A stretch of 64,000 nucleotides of DNA, from assembly GCA_963971575.1 (NCBI GenBank), contig OZ020615.1, forward strand, positions 61,327,379 through 61,391,378, written 5' to 3'. A program made the translations under genes and the position numbers. This DNA comes from Liopterus haemorrhoidalis. Lineage: Eukaryota > Arthropoda > Insecta > Coleoptera > Dytiscidae. Under the pieces are notes generated by a model. The model was not told the origin of the DNA, did no database searches, and worked only from the letters and a program-made list of their open reading frames with translations. Positions 11,051 to 23,060 of the stretch are shown here, piece after piece. Within the stretch, counting starts at the first letter, position 1, and every line of letters begins with the position of its first letter.

Positions 11051-11149
11051 GACGGAGCTTTACCACTACGCTAGACGACATAGATGGGTTTTCTTAGAAT
11101 CAGTTATATTTCTATGCCACACATAAAGTCCCCCATTTTAAAACATTTT

Positions 11150-11410
11150 CTCTATTAATGAATTCACAGGTAACATTCGTAGAAAGATTGCGTGTTCGAG
11201 GTTGTGTTTACCGTGGATCCGGTAACTATGGCGACCTGTACGTTGTCCAGTCGCGAGCCCTCACTCACACATGTCCGCTGCACGGTGCCGCTTGCCGCTT
11301 GCCGCTATCCGCTATCCGCTATCGTCCTCCACGATCTTCTGTTTCCTGGAATTAATTGTTGTGCGTTTTGTTCCGTTGGCGATGGCGACCTCATACTCCC
11401 CGCAATTCTA
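11150..11410. other. GC-richer island, no firm gene
   Basis: Contains short tandem copies of CCGCTTG and CCGCTATC near 11290-11325. Two overlapping frames of 65-96 codons are open, but they lack any domain and look incidental. Possible regulatory DNA. Confidence 0.35.
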
Positions 11411-11828
11411 CATTTGCTAATGAGCAAACGTGTAATCACTATGATGAAAACAAATAAAATTTCAAAGGGAATAAAGAATTAAGTTTGTAAATTAATTATT
11501 GTTGGTTATGGTGCAGTAGATATTAATGTAATTTACTTTATATTAAACAAGGCGTATCATAAATTATATAAGTAATAAATAATTTATTTGTACCAAATTA
11601 TATGAAACTACACTAGGCGCTCGGTTATGGGAACTAATAGAAACTAGGGATCCAGCAAACATTCAACCATTGGCCAAATACCGGCAAATTGCTTTATCTG
11701 TTGGTAAATTACTGGCACTAAAAGTTTGTGCAACGCCAGTATTAATAACATACTTCACATTTGTATTTCGCACTCCTATACGAAGTACTTTACCAGCATT
11801 TTATGTGCACATAAAAATTTTACTTTTG

Positions 11829-11982
11829 TTTCACCATCGTTGAATAAATTTATTCAACGAATAAAGTTGACAATATCGCATCATTCTATTGACAGCAATG
11901 TTAATTTCTTCATTAATAGTTTAAAACCGATGAGATATTGTCAACTTTATTTGTTAAATAAATTTATTCAACGATGGTGAAA
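11829..11982. mobile_element. Fold-back element
   Basis: About 55 bp inverted arms beginning TTTCACCATCGTTGAATAAA, each holding its own 22 bp palindrome (CGTTGAATAAA and its complement). Non-coding. Confidence 0.75.
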
Positions 11983-12014
11983 TGGCCAAATGAGTATTTA
12001 TTTTACACCTAACC

Positions 12015-12272
12015 CAGAGCCGCAGTAAGGGGGGCGGAGGGGGCGACGGCCCCTAGCACACTAAGGAAAAAGGCGCCGACAAGCTTGACTAAGGGGCGCC
12101 ACATTGCGAAAGTGGGGACCTTTTTTTTTGCTCATCACTTGGATTTTGAGAGGTGCGGACCTTTTTTTTTACTCATTACTTGGATTTTGGGAAGTAAGGA
12201 CCAACTTTTTTTTGCCAAGGGCGCCAAAACACAGTTTTGCCCCTAGCGCAAGTTTTCCTTACTGCGGCTCTG
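12015..12272. mobile_element. hAT-type MITE, 258 bp
   Basis: TIRs CAGAGCCGCAGTAAGG and CCTTACTGCGGCTCTG with a perfect 8 bp target duplication ACCTAACC (12007-12014, 12273-12280), the hAT signature. The core has tandem GGACCTTTTTTTT ... CTCAT(C/T)ACTTGGATTTTG units, shared with elements at 18895, 34896 and 40934. Confidence 0.9.
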
Positions 12273-12549
12273 ACCTAACCATTAATTTATTTTAATACTG
12301 GGTAAGTATAAGATAAATATACATATGTTACATTTGAAATACTAGAGAGTGGGTATAATATAAGCACTGTCTGTCAGAAATAAATCTTGCAACTAATGCG
12401 ATTATTTTTCATACCGCTGCTGGGCCGGCAATTAATACATCAATGGGCCAGCTAACGGCCACAGGGACACCGGGGTACTGGCCCATTACTTTCAATGCCG
12501 GGGAGTATATGCATCAACAGTACTGGCCCGTATAAAAATGTTTGCTGGG

Positions 12550-13490
12550 GAATAAATTCAAATTGTTAAAATAATGAAATAGTATATTTATTATACGAGT
12601 TTTATAAGAAGATATATTGTCACACGAGTTGCTTGGAGTACGACGAGCGAAGCGAGGAGGCTCTTCTTATTTTATTAAAGCAATAGTATAAAATATATCG
12701 ATATCAATTAATTTTCAGTTATGTTTTGACTTTAAAACGATTTGGAAAAAATTTCCGTACTTACGTCACTGTGTGCATTCTTTGCGTGAATGTGTTCGTG
12801 TGTAAACTTGTGTGTATTTGTGTGCGTGTTGTTATGACTTCTGTTTGTTCACCATGCCGTGCTTCAAGTTATAATGGCCTCTGTTTTTTAGTTTTCAAGA
12901 AAGAATATTTAAAACTTCAGGGTAGAGAAAACTTGTAGGCTCTGTATAACCATGCAAATTTGTTTCCTTTACCATATTTTAACATAATGTTTATAAAAAA
13001 TATCCAAGAAATTCATTTACTTAGAAAAATGCTACACAATTACAAATAGTTGATACTCCCTCTATCCGAAAATAAGAATCCTACTTGAAAAATTAGGTTT
13101 TTTTATTTATCAGGAGTAGAAAAATATAAAAAAGGATCAATTCTTCTTTGATAAACATATGTTCGACTTGACTTTGAAACGTCAAATAAATAAATTAATA
13201 AATAAAATTAAAGTAAATGAATAAATTAATTAATAAAGTTTTGTTTTTTCTGTAATGGTCAGTAAAACTTTTTTTTTGTTTGTGTCCTTCATTCCCTAGA
13301 ATTGATCCTTAGTCTCGAATAACACTGTTAAATTAAAGTGGGACTTTTATTTTCAGATAAATTTTTGAGTTAAATAGGGCTCTTATCACTACTTCAAACG
13401 TAACTGTACCCGAAACAAATCAGCTGTGGCCACCGCAGGACCGACCGCCATCACAAAGTACTTGTTTAATTTATGCTGCTTTATCAAAAA
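12550..13490. other. No gene recognised
   Basis: AT-rich. A 70-codon frame at 12726 has no recognisable domain and is probably chance. Confidence 0.4.
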
Positions 13491-13494
13491 ATGT

Positions 13495-13960
13495 ATCAAA
13501 TAAAAGTTGTTAATTATTGCTTTTATATCAACTTTTGTTAAACAAATTTTTTCTAAATATTTCTCTGTTGTGAAATATTCACAAAAATCTTAAAACCGTC
13601 ACGAATAAACTTCCATTTCTAGTTAACCGATTTTTACCAAAAGTTGATTAACTTGTAACATTGATGTCAAAAGCTTAAATATGAAGTTTCATAAAAATCC
13701 TTTTAGCTGATTTTGCTCTGCACGTGTACACGGACCGACAGACTGACAGACAGACAGACAGACAGACAGACGACAGACAGACGGACATTCAGACATCATG
13801 CTAAAAATAGTCAATACGTTATGTAGGGACCTCAATTCGTGGAGATCCATCGAAATCTCGAAATGTCAAAATCAGTATGATCACAATACATATGTTGGCG
13901 GTCGGTAAAAATGGACAATATTCAAAAAATTATAATCCATCAAACTTAGGACCATTTCTT
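13495..13960 (-). repeat. Microsatellite-bearing interspersed repeat, family 2
   Basis: Inverted relative of 18110-18790. Shared blocks include CCATTTCTAGTTAACCGATT (against its complement with GTTGACTAGAAATGG) and the segment preceding a CAGA/TCTG tract at about 13737-13785. Copy 2 uses mostly TG repeats at the equivalent place. Non-coding, class undecided. Confidence 0.65.
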
Positions 13961-14780
13961 GATCTGTCAATTTCGAGATATCGATCTTAAAAAATAGGAA
14001 GACAACCCAAAAAATTAAGACACGAGCCAAAAATGGTTTTTATTGTATCATTAAGTAACCAGAATAAAATCACATGTCACCCTATTTAATTACCGTAGCA
14101 ATGTACGTCAATAAATAAATAAAAAACTATCTAATATCATAGAGAACTAATTTATTGACTTAATATGTCATAAATATTATAACGGGGAATTCAATATCGT
14201 TGATATTGAATGTTTTATGAATCTAGAAAGCTATTTAAAATAAGCATGGTTGAGCTATTGGTGGCCTAGTTATCCCCGCTGGTAACATCAATCTAGCGCG
14301 GAACGAGAGATGGAGCTAGGGTGCTGGGGTGCTGGGGTGCTCAACCACCCTGCACAATCTTATATAGTCATAATAAGCCCCTCAGGAAGCAAAGGCCGTA
14401 AGAAAGGGACGATAAACAGAGCTGTAATACTTACATTTTTTACCATTACTGCTCCGTAAAAGATGATGTATGAAGAAGAAAAATATACGTATGAGGGGTT
14501 TAGTAAATGTATTGCTAAATATTCGTTTTAATTTGATAATACAGTAATAATTCAAATAGAGCGAGTAATACCTTCAAAACATACCAACTGTTAAAAATAT
14601 AACTATTTAAAGTATGATTTTAATGATTTTTTTTTACACCATCGCGACTATCGATTGAATTGACTGTTTTAAGGTTTATGTATTCATCATCGTCATCCAT
14701 GTTCTTTAGTTTTATAAGCAGCAGTCTCTACAAAACCAGCCCCCAACCGAAGCTCAGTGTGGTTTGCGTGGCTCTTGGTG
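13961..14780. other. No gene recognised
   Basis: AT-rich. A short tandem GGTGCTGG (three copies) sits at about 14319-14342. Confidence 0.4.
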
Positions 14781-14787
14781 TAACAAT

Positions 14788-14870
14788 CAAGCTCAGAGGT
14801 CGGGAACCCGCGGTTCCGGAGCCGTATGCGACTCTTTACTGAAAAAAGTGCGGCTCTTAAATTTTCAATA
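14788..14870. mobile_element. Possible hAT terminus
   Basis: CAGAGGTCGGGAACCCGCGG resembles a hAT TIR and is followed by GCGACTCTTTA / GCGGCTCTT subterminal motifs. I found no matching opposite end or target duplication. Confidence 0.35.
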
Positions 14871-15319
14871 AATATCTGACCGACACAGTTACCAAAAAAA
14901 ATCTCTATCCCTAGAAAAAAATTGAACAACTATGGAGGAAACACTACAGGACATTATATTTAAATGCTAGAACTCCTTTCCAGCTAACTATTCTAATGCC
15001 ACAAGATTAGTTTTTGGGATTTAGGCTTATTTGGGTCCACATACAATTGCGAACAATTTTTCTCTACGATGAACTACTTGAAAAACTAACATAGAAGCAG
15101 ACTGCAACATTGAACGGATGCAAGTCTAAAAAAGGAACTGCTTCTTTTTTGAGCCACGAAGTCCTTCTTCTACAGTCTTCTACTCCTCTACTGGCTTCTA
15201 TTTTACCCTGCATGATATACTAGAGGAGCAGATTTTTATTTCGGTTCCTCATTATGTGTTCCAGTTATTCGAGCTTCCTAACCTAAATGTTCTTTAATAC
15301 AATTTGCTTACTTAATCAT

Positions 15320-15990
15320 AAATTCTTTTTATCATTTTCTGTTGGCGTTTAAGTATTAATCTTGCGGTGTACTCCATATTACTTGCCACTTCTTTCTATC
15401 TTGTCACAGTTCTTATTTGTTCCCATTTCATCCCTCTTCTTGTTGTTGCTCTTTGACTTCCATCCTTCCACGTTTTTCTTAGTCTTCCTCTGAACTTTCT
15501 TTTAGGTGTCCTTGCTTCAAAAACCATGTTTGCTTATCTTTTATGGCCATTCTGTACACATCTCCTTACCAACTGCTGGCTTTGTTCTATTAAATGCTCC
15601 ACAGAAATTCTTCCAAAATTCTCTCTATGAACCGTATTTCTAATTCTGTCAAAAATCTCATTTCTGTAACTTTTACGTTGCAACTTAATTTTTCTATCAT
15701 CGTCCAGGATTCAGAACCGTATTTTAAGATATAAACTATCACCTTTTTGAAAATTTGTTAGTATGTACTTTGGTTTCTGGTTGGATTTTCGGTTTTGCGA
15801 GGAATGTAGATTGTATCTAACAAAATATGAAACGAATATTTTGACATCCTGAAATATTACTGTAATTTTGTTTCATCATTTAAATCGTATATTTTTCATT
15901 CTTCTTCAGTAGCTCTTTTTTCCAGGAAAAACACTCCATATCTTTTCTTTTCGATGTTTGTTCTTCTTCCGCTAGCAATAAATGTTAAAT
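15320..15990 (-). pseudogene. LINE ORF2 3' region relic
   Basis: The minus strand gives fragments such as LRKTWKDGSQRATTRRG, the GR.RK.W tail of a LINE ORF2, preceded on that strand by decayed RT-thumb-like sequence. Multiple stops. 5'-truncated dead copy. Confidence 0.6.
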
Positions 15991-16587
15991 CATCTAGATT
16001 TGCCAAAGCGACATGAATGTAATAATATGTATTACGATATTGGCAATTACCTCTAAAAAGATCTATTCATGACCTGGTAGTATTTGAATTGTAGACTTAG
16101 GCCCGGTGATGTATAAATTAACCTTTAACATGTACTCATTTTAAGAGAGTATTGGAACGCGCATCATAATATGCCGCGTAGGCGATGGGAACCTATAATT
16201 ATTATTATAAAAAAACTGTTGGTCTGATATTTAAATCATTTTAAAAAGATTCAAATAAATATCTGCTTGTAAAACAATTTTAAATCGTTTGTTTGGGAAG
16301 GATTGTATTGTTTTAAAAGAATAAATGATTTTGTTTGTTAATTTTGTTGGTGTTTGTGGTAAAGGTGACTTTGTTTGAGGTTATGAACTTTTGTAAACTC
16401 CTCCAGAGGCCACGCAAGTGTTCCTCACGGCATGTTCAAGGGGATTGCATGTTTTGAAACTGCAACTGTTTTGAAATTTACATAAATCAACCAAATTACA
16501 GGAGGCAACAAACAGCATATACTGATAAAAACAAAACCGAATACTAACTACCGATAACGAACATAGATTATATAATTCTAAGTTAGT

Positions 16588-16660
16588 TGATGAATTTCCG
16601 TGGTAAGATGATTGCCTACAAAGCACAGGAACACGGGTTCAAGTCCCGTTCACCGTACAA
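16588..16660 (+). repeat. tRNA-like relic (SINE head?)
   Basis: A near-perfect T arm ACGGGTTCAAGTCCCGT (5 bp stem, 7 nt loop, box B) preceded by CCGTGGTAAGATGATTG in the box A place. D and anticodon arms do not fold well, so this is a SINE or tRNA relic, not a working tRNA. Confidence 0.5.
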
Positions 16661-16716
16661 CGACATATTTATACAGGAAGTCTAGAAATGAAGAACCTAA
16701 TTTTTCTGACAGCCAC

Positions 16717-16830
16717 CTTATTCTTCTTCTTCTTCTTCTTCTTCTTCTGATTTGTTGGCTTTGGTGAGGTCACCATTCCGCCAGTGCATAGCTTACCTAA
16801 ACTAACGTTTTCCAAACCTTTTCTCCAAAA
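16717..16830 (-). repeat. (TTC)n tract with LINE-tail-like sequence
   Basis: About ten TTC repeats at 16717-16748, flanked by sequence whose minus strand reads like the end of a LINE ORF (GAA repeats following an ACCTCACC context). Compare the GAA repeats after the LINE tail at 46767. Confidence 0.45.
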
Positions 16831-16989
16831 AAAATCTTGAAATTTTAACGGAACATCTTGGTTATTTTATTGGGTAGGTAGATATAAATAATAAATTAAA
16901 TAAATGAATAAATATAAGCGTTAGAAAAAAAAAAACATTTATTTATACTTAAATGTTAATAATATGAAACAATACACTTTTTTTTATTT

Positions 16990-17880
16990 AATTTTTAGTT
17001 AGATATGCTTTAACTGCTAGGCTTTTAGCGTCTAGTATACATATATTATAATTGTAACATTAAACTCTTATAATTATATTACACAATTTTGGCCATTTAT
17101 AATTTTGCAATAAAAAGTCTTTATTTACAATAACTAAATATATCTACCTATAGACATTTGTATATAATAATATTTGGATCTAGATTTGTGTTAGTAATTT
17201 TATATCGCTTAAGTAATTTATAATGTTAGTGGTACTGTCTGGATTGTTTTGTAGGGTTTTTGTGATGTTGTTAGGGTTGTTGAATTTGATTCTTGAAGAG
17301 TTGTATGATTCACATTTGGATATAAGATGTTCTATGGTCAACACGTCACAATTTTCACACCGAGGGAGGGGGGGGTTTCTCTGTTGAATAGGTAGCTGTG
17401 GGTGAGTCTTGAGTGTCCGATGCGCAGTCTTGTCATTAATGTCTTTTTCGTCTTTTTTCAGATCCCATACTTTTATGTCTTTCTTGATGTTACATAATTT
17501 GTTCGTATTTGGGTCTATATTGAGCCATGCACTTTTTTGTGTTGTATTGTGATGACTTTGAGAGCATTCTTAAAGTCTGTTGCTGGTATGGGGATATTTT
17601 GTACTGAGCTTGTATCTTATTTTGCTGCGTTGTCGGCTTGTTTGTTGCCGTCAATGCTTGAATGACCTGGAATCCATATTAGGTTTATTTTATTTTGGTA
17701 CAAGTTTGAGAGTTTGTGGATCTCTTCTTGTATTTGTATTATGGTTGGTTTTTTACTTTACACTTTCTGAATGTTATTTAATGCGGTTAGCGAGTCTGAG
17801 CAAATTGCTATTTTATGATTATTATCAGTTATAGATTGTAGTGCCATCTGGATACTTAATTCTTCAACTGCAAAATACTT
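16990..17880 (-). pseudogene. LINE 3' end with RNase H domain
   Basis: The minus strand reads VEELSIQMALQS (catalytic Glu), ICSDSLTALNNIQK (catalytic Asp) and LIWIPGHSSIDGNKQAD (His and last Asp of RNase H). It then reads RLRIGHSRLTHSYLF and a C-x2-C-type tail (RCENCDVLTIEHLISKC), as in I/Jockey-group elements that carry RNase H. A few stops interrupt it. About 250 bp of 3' UTR follows towards 16990. RT and ORF1 are absent, so it is 5'-truncated. Confidence 0.82.
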
Positions 17881-18109
17881 TAAAATAGTTCGTTTGCTTT
17901 ACTTCCAAACTTGTGTTTCAAACAACCACACTGTCATACAGCATGTTTGAGTCCTGATTGTCAATTTTTGAATCATATAGGAACATCAATCAACTCAGTT
18001 AACTTTTTGCTCATCGGTAAGTAAAAAATTACAAAGCCTAAATTTTTACACAAAATTTATACTGATGTGCTCCAAAAATTTTAACTAATTTTTATATATA
18101 TATTTTTAC

Positions 18110-18790
18110 TTGCCCGACCTTAATATATAAGGGGCAAGTATTGTAATCGCGAAAATTTTCGATGTCGAGATTTTGACGGATGACCACGTTTCATGGTCCA
18201 GGGAATCCAAAAAACCTATTTTCGAAGTGCCGTCCGTATGTGTGTGTGTGTGTGTGTGTGTGTGTCTGTCTGTGTGTATACACGATAACTCAAAAACGGT
18301 TTAACTTAAAGAGTTCGTTCTGGTACTAAAAAATTCTCCTATTAAATAGGAAGAACCCTATTGTTTTTTATGAAAATCGGTTGACTAGAAATGGGAGTTT
18401 ACTCGTGTCGATTTTAATATTTTTGCGAATATTTAGCAACAGAAAAATATTTCGAAAAAATTTATTGAACAAAAGTTACTATAAATGCAATAACTAATAA
18501 CTTTTATTTGAGACGTTTTTTGATAAAACGAAAAATTTCGAAAATTTTTTGTAAAATTATTTAAAATTTTTCCAAGTCTCAATTTTTTCATACTTATATG
18601 TAACGTTTCCATGGTCATGATAATTAATTCGTAACTAGTAAAGCAAGCCTTGGACAAAAATTTGTATAGAACATAATTTGATGTATTTTTGAAGATTTAT
18701 CTAAATATTTAAAAAAATTTTTTTTTTTTAGTTTATTTTTTTTTAAATATTTTTTTTATGGGAGGGCAAGTCTAGCGGAGGTTTCCTTTC
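18110..18790 (+). repeat. Microsatellite-bearing interspersed repeat, family 2
   Basis: Begins around TTGCCCGACCTTAATATATA with a GGGCAAG motif that returns near the right end (GGAGGGCAAGTCTAGCGGAG). A (TG)n/TCTG tract lies at 18236-18275, followed by AACTCAAAAACGGTTTAAC. Inverted relative at 13495-13960. Its layout (terminal motif, microsatellite, AT-rich body) parallels the HINE family but the sequence differs. Confidence 0.65.
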
Positions 18791-18894
18791 GCCACTGGTT
18801 TTTTTATAAGATAGACGATATACGATAGTGATTGCATTTTATGGGACCTGTATAGTGATGGTTCACCTGCTTCACATAGCAGGCTTGGTATCGG

Positions 18895-19149
18895 TAGGGT
18901 GACCATCCGTCCCGGTTTTAGGTCAATTGTCCCGGTGTCCCGAAAAATGTTCTCGGGACGCCCGATTGTCCCGGTTTTTGAGGTGAGTCTTCACTTAGTT
19001 TTGGGAAGTGAGGTTTTTTTTTTTTTGCTCTTCACTTAGTTTTGGGAAGTGAGGTCCTTTTTTTTTGCTCTTCACTTGGATCTGAGAGATGGAGACCTTT
19101 CTTTTTTCTCTGTGTCCGGGTTACCCTTCACTGAAATCTCGTCACCCTA
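18895..19149. mobile_element. hAT-type MITE, 255 bp
   Basis: Ends TAGGGTGACC and GTCACCCTA, with a perfect 8 bp duplication GGTATCGG (18887-18894, 19150-19157). Internal TGTCCCGG repeats and tandem CTTCACTTAGTTTTGGGAAG units. Same family as 40934-42124. Confidence 0.9.
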
Positions 19150-19157
19150 GGTATCGG

Positions 19158-19726
19158 GCTAGTTTCCATTCACTTATTCACTTATACCAGTGTTTCGTAG
19201 AATATAGTTTGGGAAATACTGATCTAAGCAATGGGACCCTATTATTAATAAACTTTTAGTATAGAAATTAAAATAAATAATAGGCAAAATCTCATTTTTT
19301 ATTTATTAATTGGTAATTTCACTTTTATATTTCAGGGCGTTCAATAATTCATAAGAAGCAATACTATTTAATACAGATAATATCAAAGTTCCCAATTTTA
19401 AAATTATTTATTAACGAATGTATGAAGTAATAAGGCTCCAATTGAATCGAAAATACGAAATTATATGGTGTTGTTCTCTCGAGGATACCATAATGGTCTC
19501 AAATTCACAATTACTTTGATTGCAATTAATTTAATGTACAATATTGATTTTATTTAATAGTTTTTTCTAATAATGTTATTTTCGTTTCACAAAATGCCAC
19601 ATTCGGTTTGTCCTAAATCGTACATTTTTATATTTAAATTTATAGTTACGGATTTCATTTTTAGTTAAAAAGGTTATTATACATTTTTTAAAATCAATTT
19701 TTTTATTGGGATTCGATTTTTTTTTA
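19158..19726. other. No gene recognised
   Basis: AT-rich, no motif recognised. Confidence 0.4.
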
Positions 19727-20548
19727 TTACAATTCAACATTGTCTCCCTTAAAATAAATTCTTTGGGAAACCACACAGCGCTGGAGACGGTTCTTCCAAT
19801 CCTCTTGGCGGTGCTGGAACACGGATACTGGAATAGCTTTCCGCTGGTCGGTTACAGACGTTTGAATGTTTTCGTGTGTCTCAAAATGACGTCCCTTGAG
19901 GTGATTTTTCAATCTTGGGAAGAGGAAAAAGTCACAAGGACTCAAGTCAGTCGAATAAAGAGGCTGAGGAGCCACAGGAATGTTTTTACTGGCCAAAAAC
20001 TCGTTTATTGAAACAAGCAGATTTTTCTCATCCCCAATTCATTGGTCAAACTCTGACAAACGGTAGTGTGTATCAACTCTTTCCTGATTATTCGGAATGT
20101 TAATCGATGATCTAAACGCACAAGATCCCGGATACTGTCGATATTTTCATCAGTTCTTGAAGATGAAGGCCTTCTGCTGCGTGATTCATCTTCAATCAAC
20201 TCTCTTCCTTCTGAAAATGCCTTAAACCACCAAAAAAACATGGGTCCTTGACAAAACACTGTCTCTGTAGGCCTGCTGAAGTTTTGCAAAAGTTTCTGTG
20301 CCCAAGTCTGAAGCAAAACCTGATAGCACACCGTTGCTCGAAATTAATGTCACTCATTTTTAGAACGCACTAGAAAAAACTGTTTCACGAAAAAAAATCG
20401 CTACTGACAACAAAATTACTCTAGCGAGTTCAAACTCGTACTGAAGGCGCATCATATGTTCATCTGTCACCCCTCCAAGTCCTGCGTCCCAAATGTTGCC
20501 AGATCAAACGCTATGTTGCCAATCCGGTTACTTAATTTACACACCTCG
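19727..20548 (-). mobile_element. Internally deleted mariner copy B
   Basis: Minus strand. 20005-20331 gives the transposase N-terminal part (FFWWFKAFSEGRELIEDE, SRRPSSSRTDENIDSIRDL). 19727-19996 gives the C-terminal part with the third catalytic Asp in STDLSPCDFFLFPRLKNHLK and ends at GDNVEL. The first two catalytic Asp residues are deleted between them. The right terminus is ACACCTCG at 20541-20548 followed by TA. The left terminus is not recognisable. Better preserved than copy A at 1-604. Confidence 0.87.
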
Positions 20549-20550
20549 TA

Positions 20551-21180
20551 TGTTGGCCACCAATAGCTACCCCAAGGGATGTTCGAGGATAGTATAAAAA
20601 CTGTAAAATAAAAACAGCATTAACTTAACAAACAACATCTTATAATAAAAGTTTAAAATTCTTCTATATTGTGATACGTAAAGCACCCTAGTTCTGCTCT
20701 GTAAAGATGTCAGAATCACATCACGGAACGTCGGACGATATTTCAAAGTAAGAGGCATAGCATGGTGAACTGGTGTGTGCCAGCAACGCCATAACATTTA
20801 CATAGATATTGTTTATGAATGATCGAGCATACTCGACTCCCCGGCTATGTATGAGATGCGCCACGTATTGACATCCGACATCATCCACTCTTCCTCCTGC
20901 ATCTTCCTCTAGTAAGGAGATCTATGAGTTTCCGAAGGAAGGATGTTGCATTTTCAAAAGATATGATTTTCAGGGATATTGTATAGGAATTTTAAACATA
21001 TGGCAGTCTTATACATAAATATATTTGCTCTACCTGTACACAATTTATTTATTATAAAATATGTTTTGGTTATGCAGGTATCCATAAGAATTTTACATTT
21101 AGGGGAATTTACATATATATATTTGATGTACCTAAACACAATTTGTTCATCACAAAATATTATTGGTTATGTTTTTGACT
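20551..21180. other. No gene recognised
   Basis: 20680-20940 is somewhat GC-richer, with CGACTCCCCGG; no ORF of note. Possibly host single-copy DNA. Confidence 0.35.
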
Positions 21181-21184
21181 GGAT

Positions 21185-21310
21185 CTTCAAGCTTATTAAG
21201 ACAGTAACCGATTGGAGTAGCCTTGCTAAGGTCTCAGGTTCGAATACTGTTCAGGCATGGAATTTTCATAATGAAAAATGAGAATTGTCTTAGATAATTG
21301 CCTTAGTAAG
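21185..21310 (+). mobile_element. tRNA-derived SINE-like repeat
   Basis: GGTCTCAGGTTCGAATACTG (box B) followed by TTCAGGCATGGAATTTTCAT, matching 10255-10370 and 58255-58395 in inverted orientation. The box A side is weak. Confidence 0.6.
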
Positions 21311-21349
21311 GCCATGAAAAAAGACTGGCAGTAAGCAAATCGCTATAGT

Positions 21350-21560
21350 GATAACAAAAAAATTTAAGTGAAGTGTGAATGTTCACACATTTCAGGATTT
21401 TGTAGGTATTTAATTTAAGTGTAAAAACCCAACATAATACTGGATGTCTAGGTATATTTATCACATTAAAATCAACAGTTTTTTTGATAATCACTTTTAT
21501 TCGTTATTTGAAAACTAAGAGCTTTCATTTAATTTTTTTAAACAAATTTGAAATAATTTG
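21350..21560 (-). mobile_element. HINE 3' end fragment
   Basis: Minus-strand 3' terminus: hairpin GTGTGAATGTTCACAC, then AGGATTTTGTAGGTAT. The inward sequence to about 21560 matches the complement of 58400-58550 (CCAACATAATACTGGATGTC against the other copy). Lacks the microsatellite end. Confidence 0.75.
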
Positions 21561-21799
21561 TCAAATATCCCAACGTTGTTTGCTGCATTTGCTTCGTATT
21601 CAAGTCTTCATTAGATTAATAAGAAATATTTTAAAGTGTAGAGTGTAGTGTGGTGTGGTGTGAGTAATACACCGGGAGCTCATGACATTTTTGGTCTCCG
21701 ATTTCATACAGCATGCCTTTTGGAGGAGAGAATATTTACCCTGTGACAACAAAAAAGGGATGGTACTAAACCCCTGCACGCTTTCCGGTCATAGGGAAA
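21561..21799. other. No gene recognised
   Basis: Includes a short GTGTGG-type run near 21645. Nothing else. Confidence 0.4.
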
Positions 21800-22066
21800 A
21801 TTGTATTTTTGAAAAATTGCTTGGCGCATCATTTAAGTGGCGAAAACCTCGAATACTGCAGAATTTTCTACGCGCTACAGTCGCCGAATCACCGTTTTTG
21901 TAAAACTCTCGCACGCATAACGCGCGGTCTGCTCCCGAGAAACGCTCCATAGCGACTGAATTCCCAAGAGCCAGGCTACCGATTGACATAACCCCCGCGC
22001 CCCTCGGATACTTTGCGTTCACGCAGTAAGCTAAATAAATATAAAATTTCTTTTGAGACACCTTAC
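21800..22066 (-). mobile_element. 5' fragment of the DD41D mariner
   Basis: Minus strand matches the first ~250 bp of 5731-7019: terminus ending TTTCTTTTGAGACACCTTA, then the start codon region and MERFSGADRALCVREFYKNG. The reading diverges after FRHLNDAPS, where the rest is lost. Useful for spotting the insertion in the longer copy. Confidence 0.88.
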
Positions 22067-22129
22067 ATCGACCGAAACCCAAGAAAACACCTATATATTT
22101 ATCTACAAAATACGGTCAAGAATTCTTTT

Positions 22130-22252
22130 TATTCATCAACTTTCTATGTTAAGCCTTTTGGCTACAATTTCTACTGTACAGACAGACAGAGACATGAGTG
22201 ACGTTATAAGGGTTTTTTGGTGGTCATACCTTCAAAACACTAAAAACCGATC
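22130..22252 (-). mobile_element. HINE 5' end fragment
   Basis: Minus-strand 5' terminus: the complement of TTATAAGGGTTTTTTGG and CAGACAGACAGAGACATGAG, and TTTTGGCTACAATTTCTACT. The microsatellite is reduced to three or four units. Confidence 0.7.
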
Positions 22253-22499
22253 TAACTGATTTTTTGTTTCTATCGTTTGATTCTAAAGGTTTTATTGAAC
22301 AGATATGATGAATAGAATCCAAAAAGATACAACATATATAAGAATACTCAATAAAATGAATGAGTTTCCCGTTTACATCCACTATTATACTTTGATAACG
22401 AAATAAAGTAATGGTCATTTTAAAAGTCTTTCTTTAACAAACACTTCTTTCCTTCATTATCTGAAAATGTTAAAATGCACTTAAACAAAGCAACACAAC

Positions 22500-23060
22500 G
22501 GATATATTGTCCTCAACGAGTGGACCTTTTCCTGTCCACAAGAGTCTCCTTCCTGTGACATACTATAAAGTTTCTCTCTTTAATCTGCCCTGTTACACCA
22601 GTTGTAAAGGGTTAAAGTTGCCACTTAAACAAAATAAACCATACATATACACCCTTTCATCCATTTACTCTTACAAACGTAATCGCCACTTGGTCGCGTC
22701 CAGTGTCCAGTCTGGAGATAAGAGCCTCGCATAATGTAACTCGCCCCGGAGTCCAGAGTCCGGAGTAAGTGGAGTAAAGAGGTAACGTTTACCCACCCGG
22801 AAACCAAAGCAAGAACGCTCATCTAGATTATAGATGTTAATAGAATGTCCACAACTGACCATCAGTACAAAAACCTCTCGCGACCAACGGTTTTTGTGTC
22901 ACATCATAACTTATACGGTAGATCGGACAAACCGATAGAAGAAACAAATCGAGTAAGTGATTCAGAACGAAGCAATTATCAACTATTGTATCTCGTTGAT
23001 TCATGGAGAAAGCTCTTGTTCATTTGTGGCTTTCGCGAATATAAAGGGTGCACAGAATGG
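22500..23060. other. GC-richer apparently single-copy stretch
   Basis: Contains clustered TCCAGTGTCCAGTCTGGAG and GGAGTCCAGAGTCCGGAG sequences and no TE hallmark. Frames of 60-77 codons on both strands overlap each other without any domain, so no gene is called. A candidate conserved non-coding block. Confidence 0.35.

Larger units (their letters stand above)
11652..12549 (+). mobile_element. CCCAGCAAACATT MITE, copy 1, with two insertions
   Basis: The ends CCAGCAAACATTC and AATGTTTGCTGGG, plus the interior, match the 372 bp elements at 42755 and 46853. This older copy is expanded by a fold-back element (11829-11982) and a hAT MITE (12015-12272). Confidence 0.85.

Noticed and set aside
14788..15320. 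Complete hAT element starting at CAGAGGTCGGGAACCC
   Set aside because: No matching right end or 8 bp duplication found, so only a possible terminus is listed.
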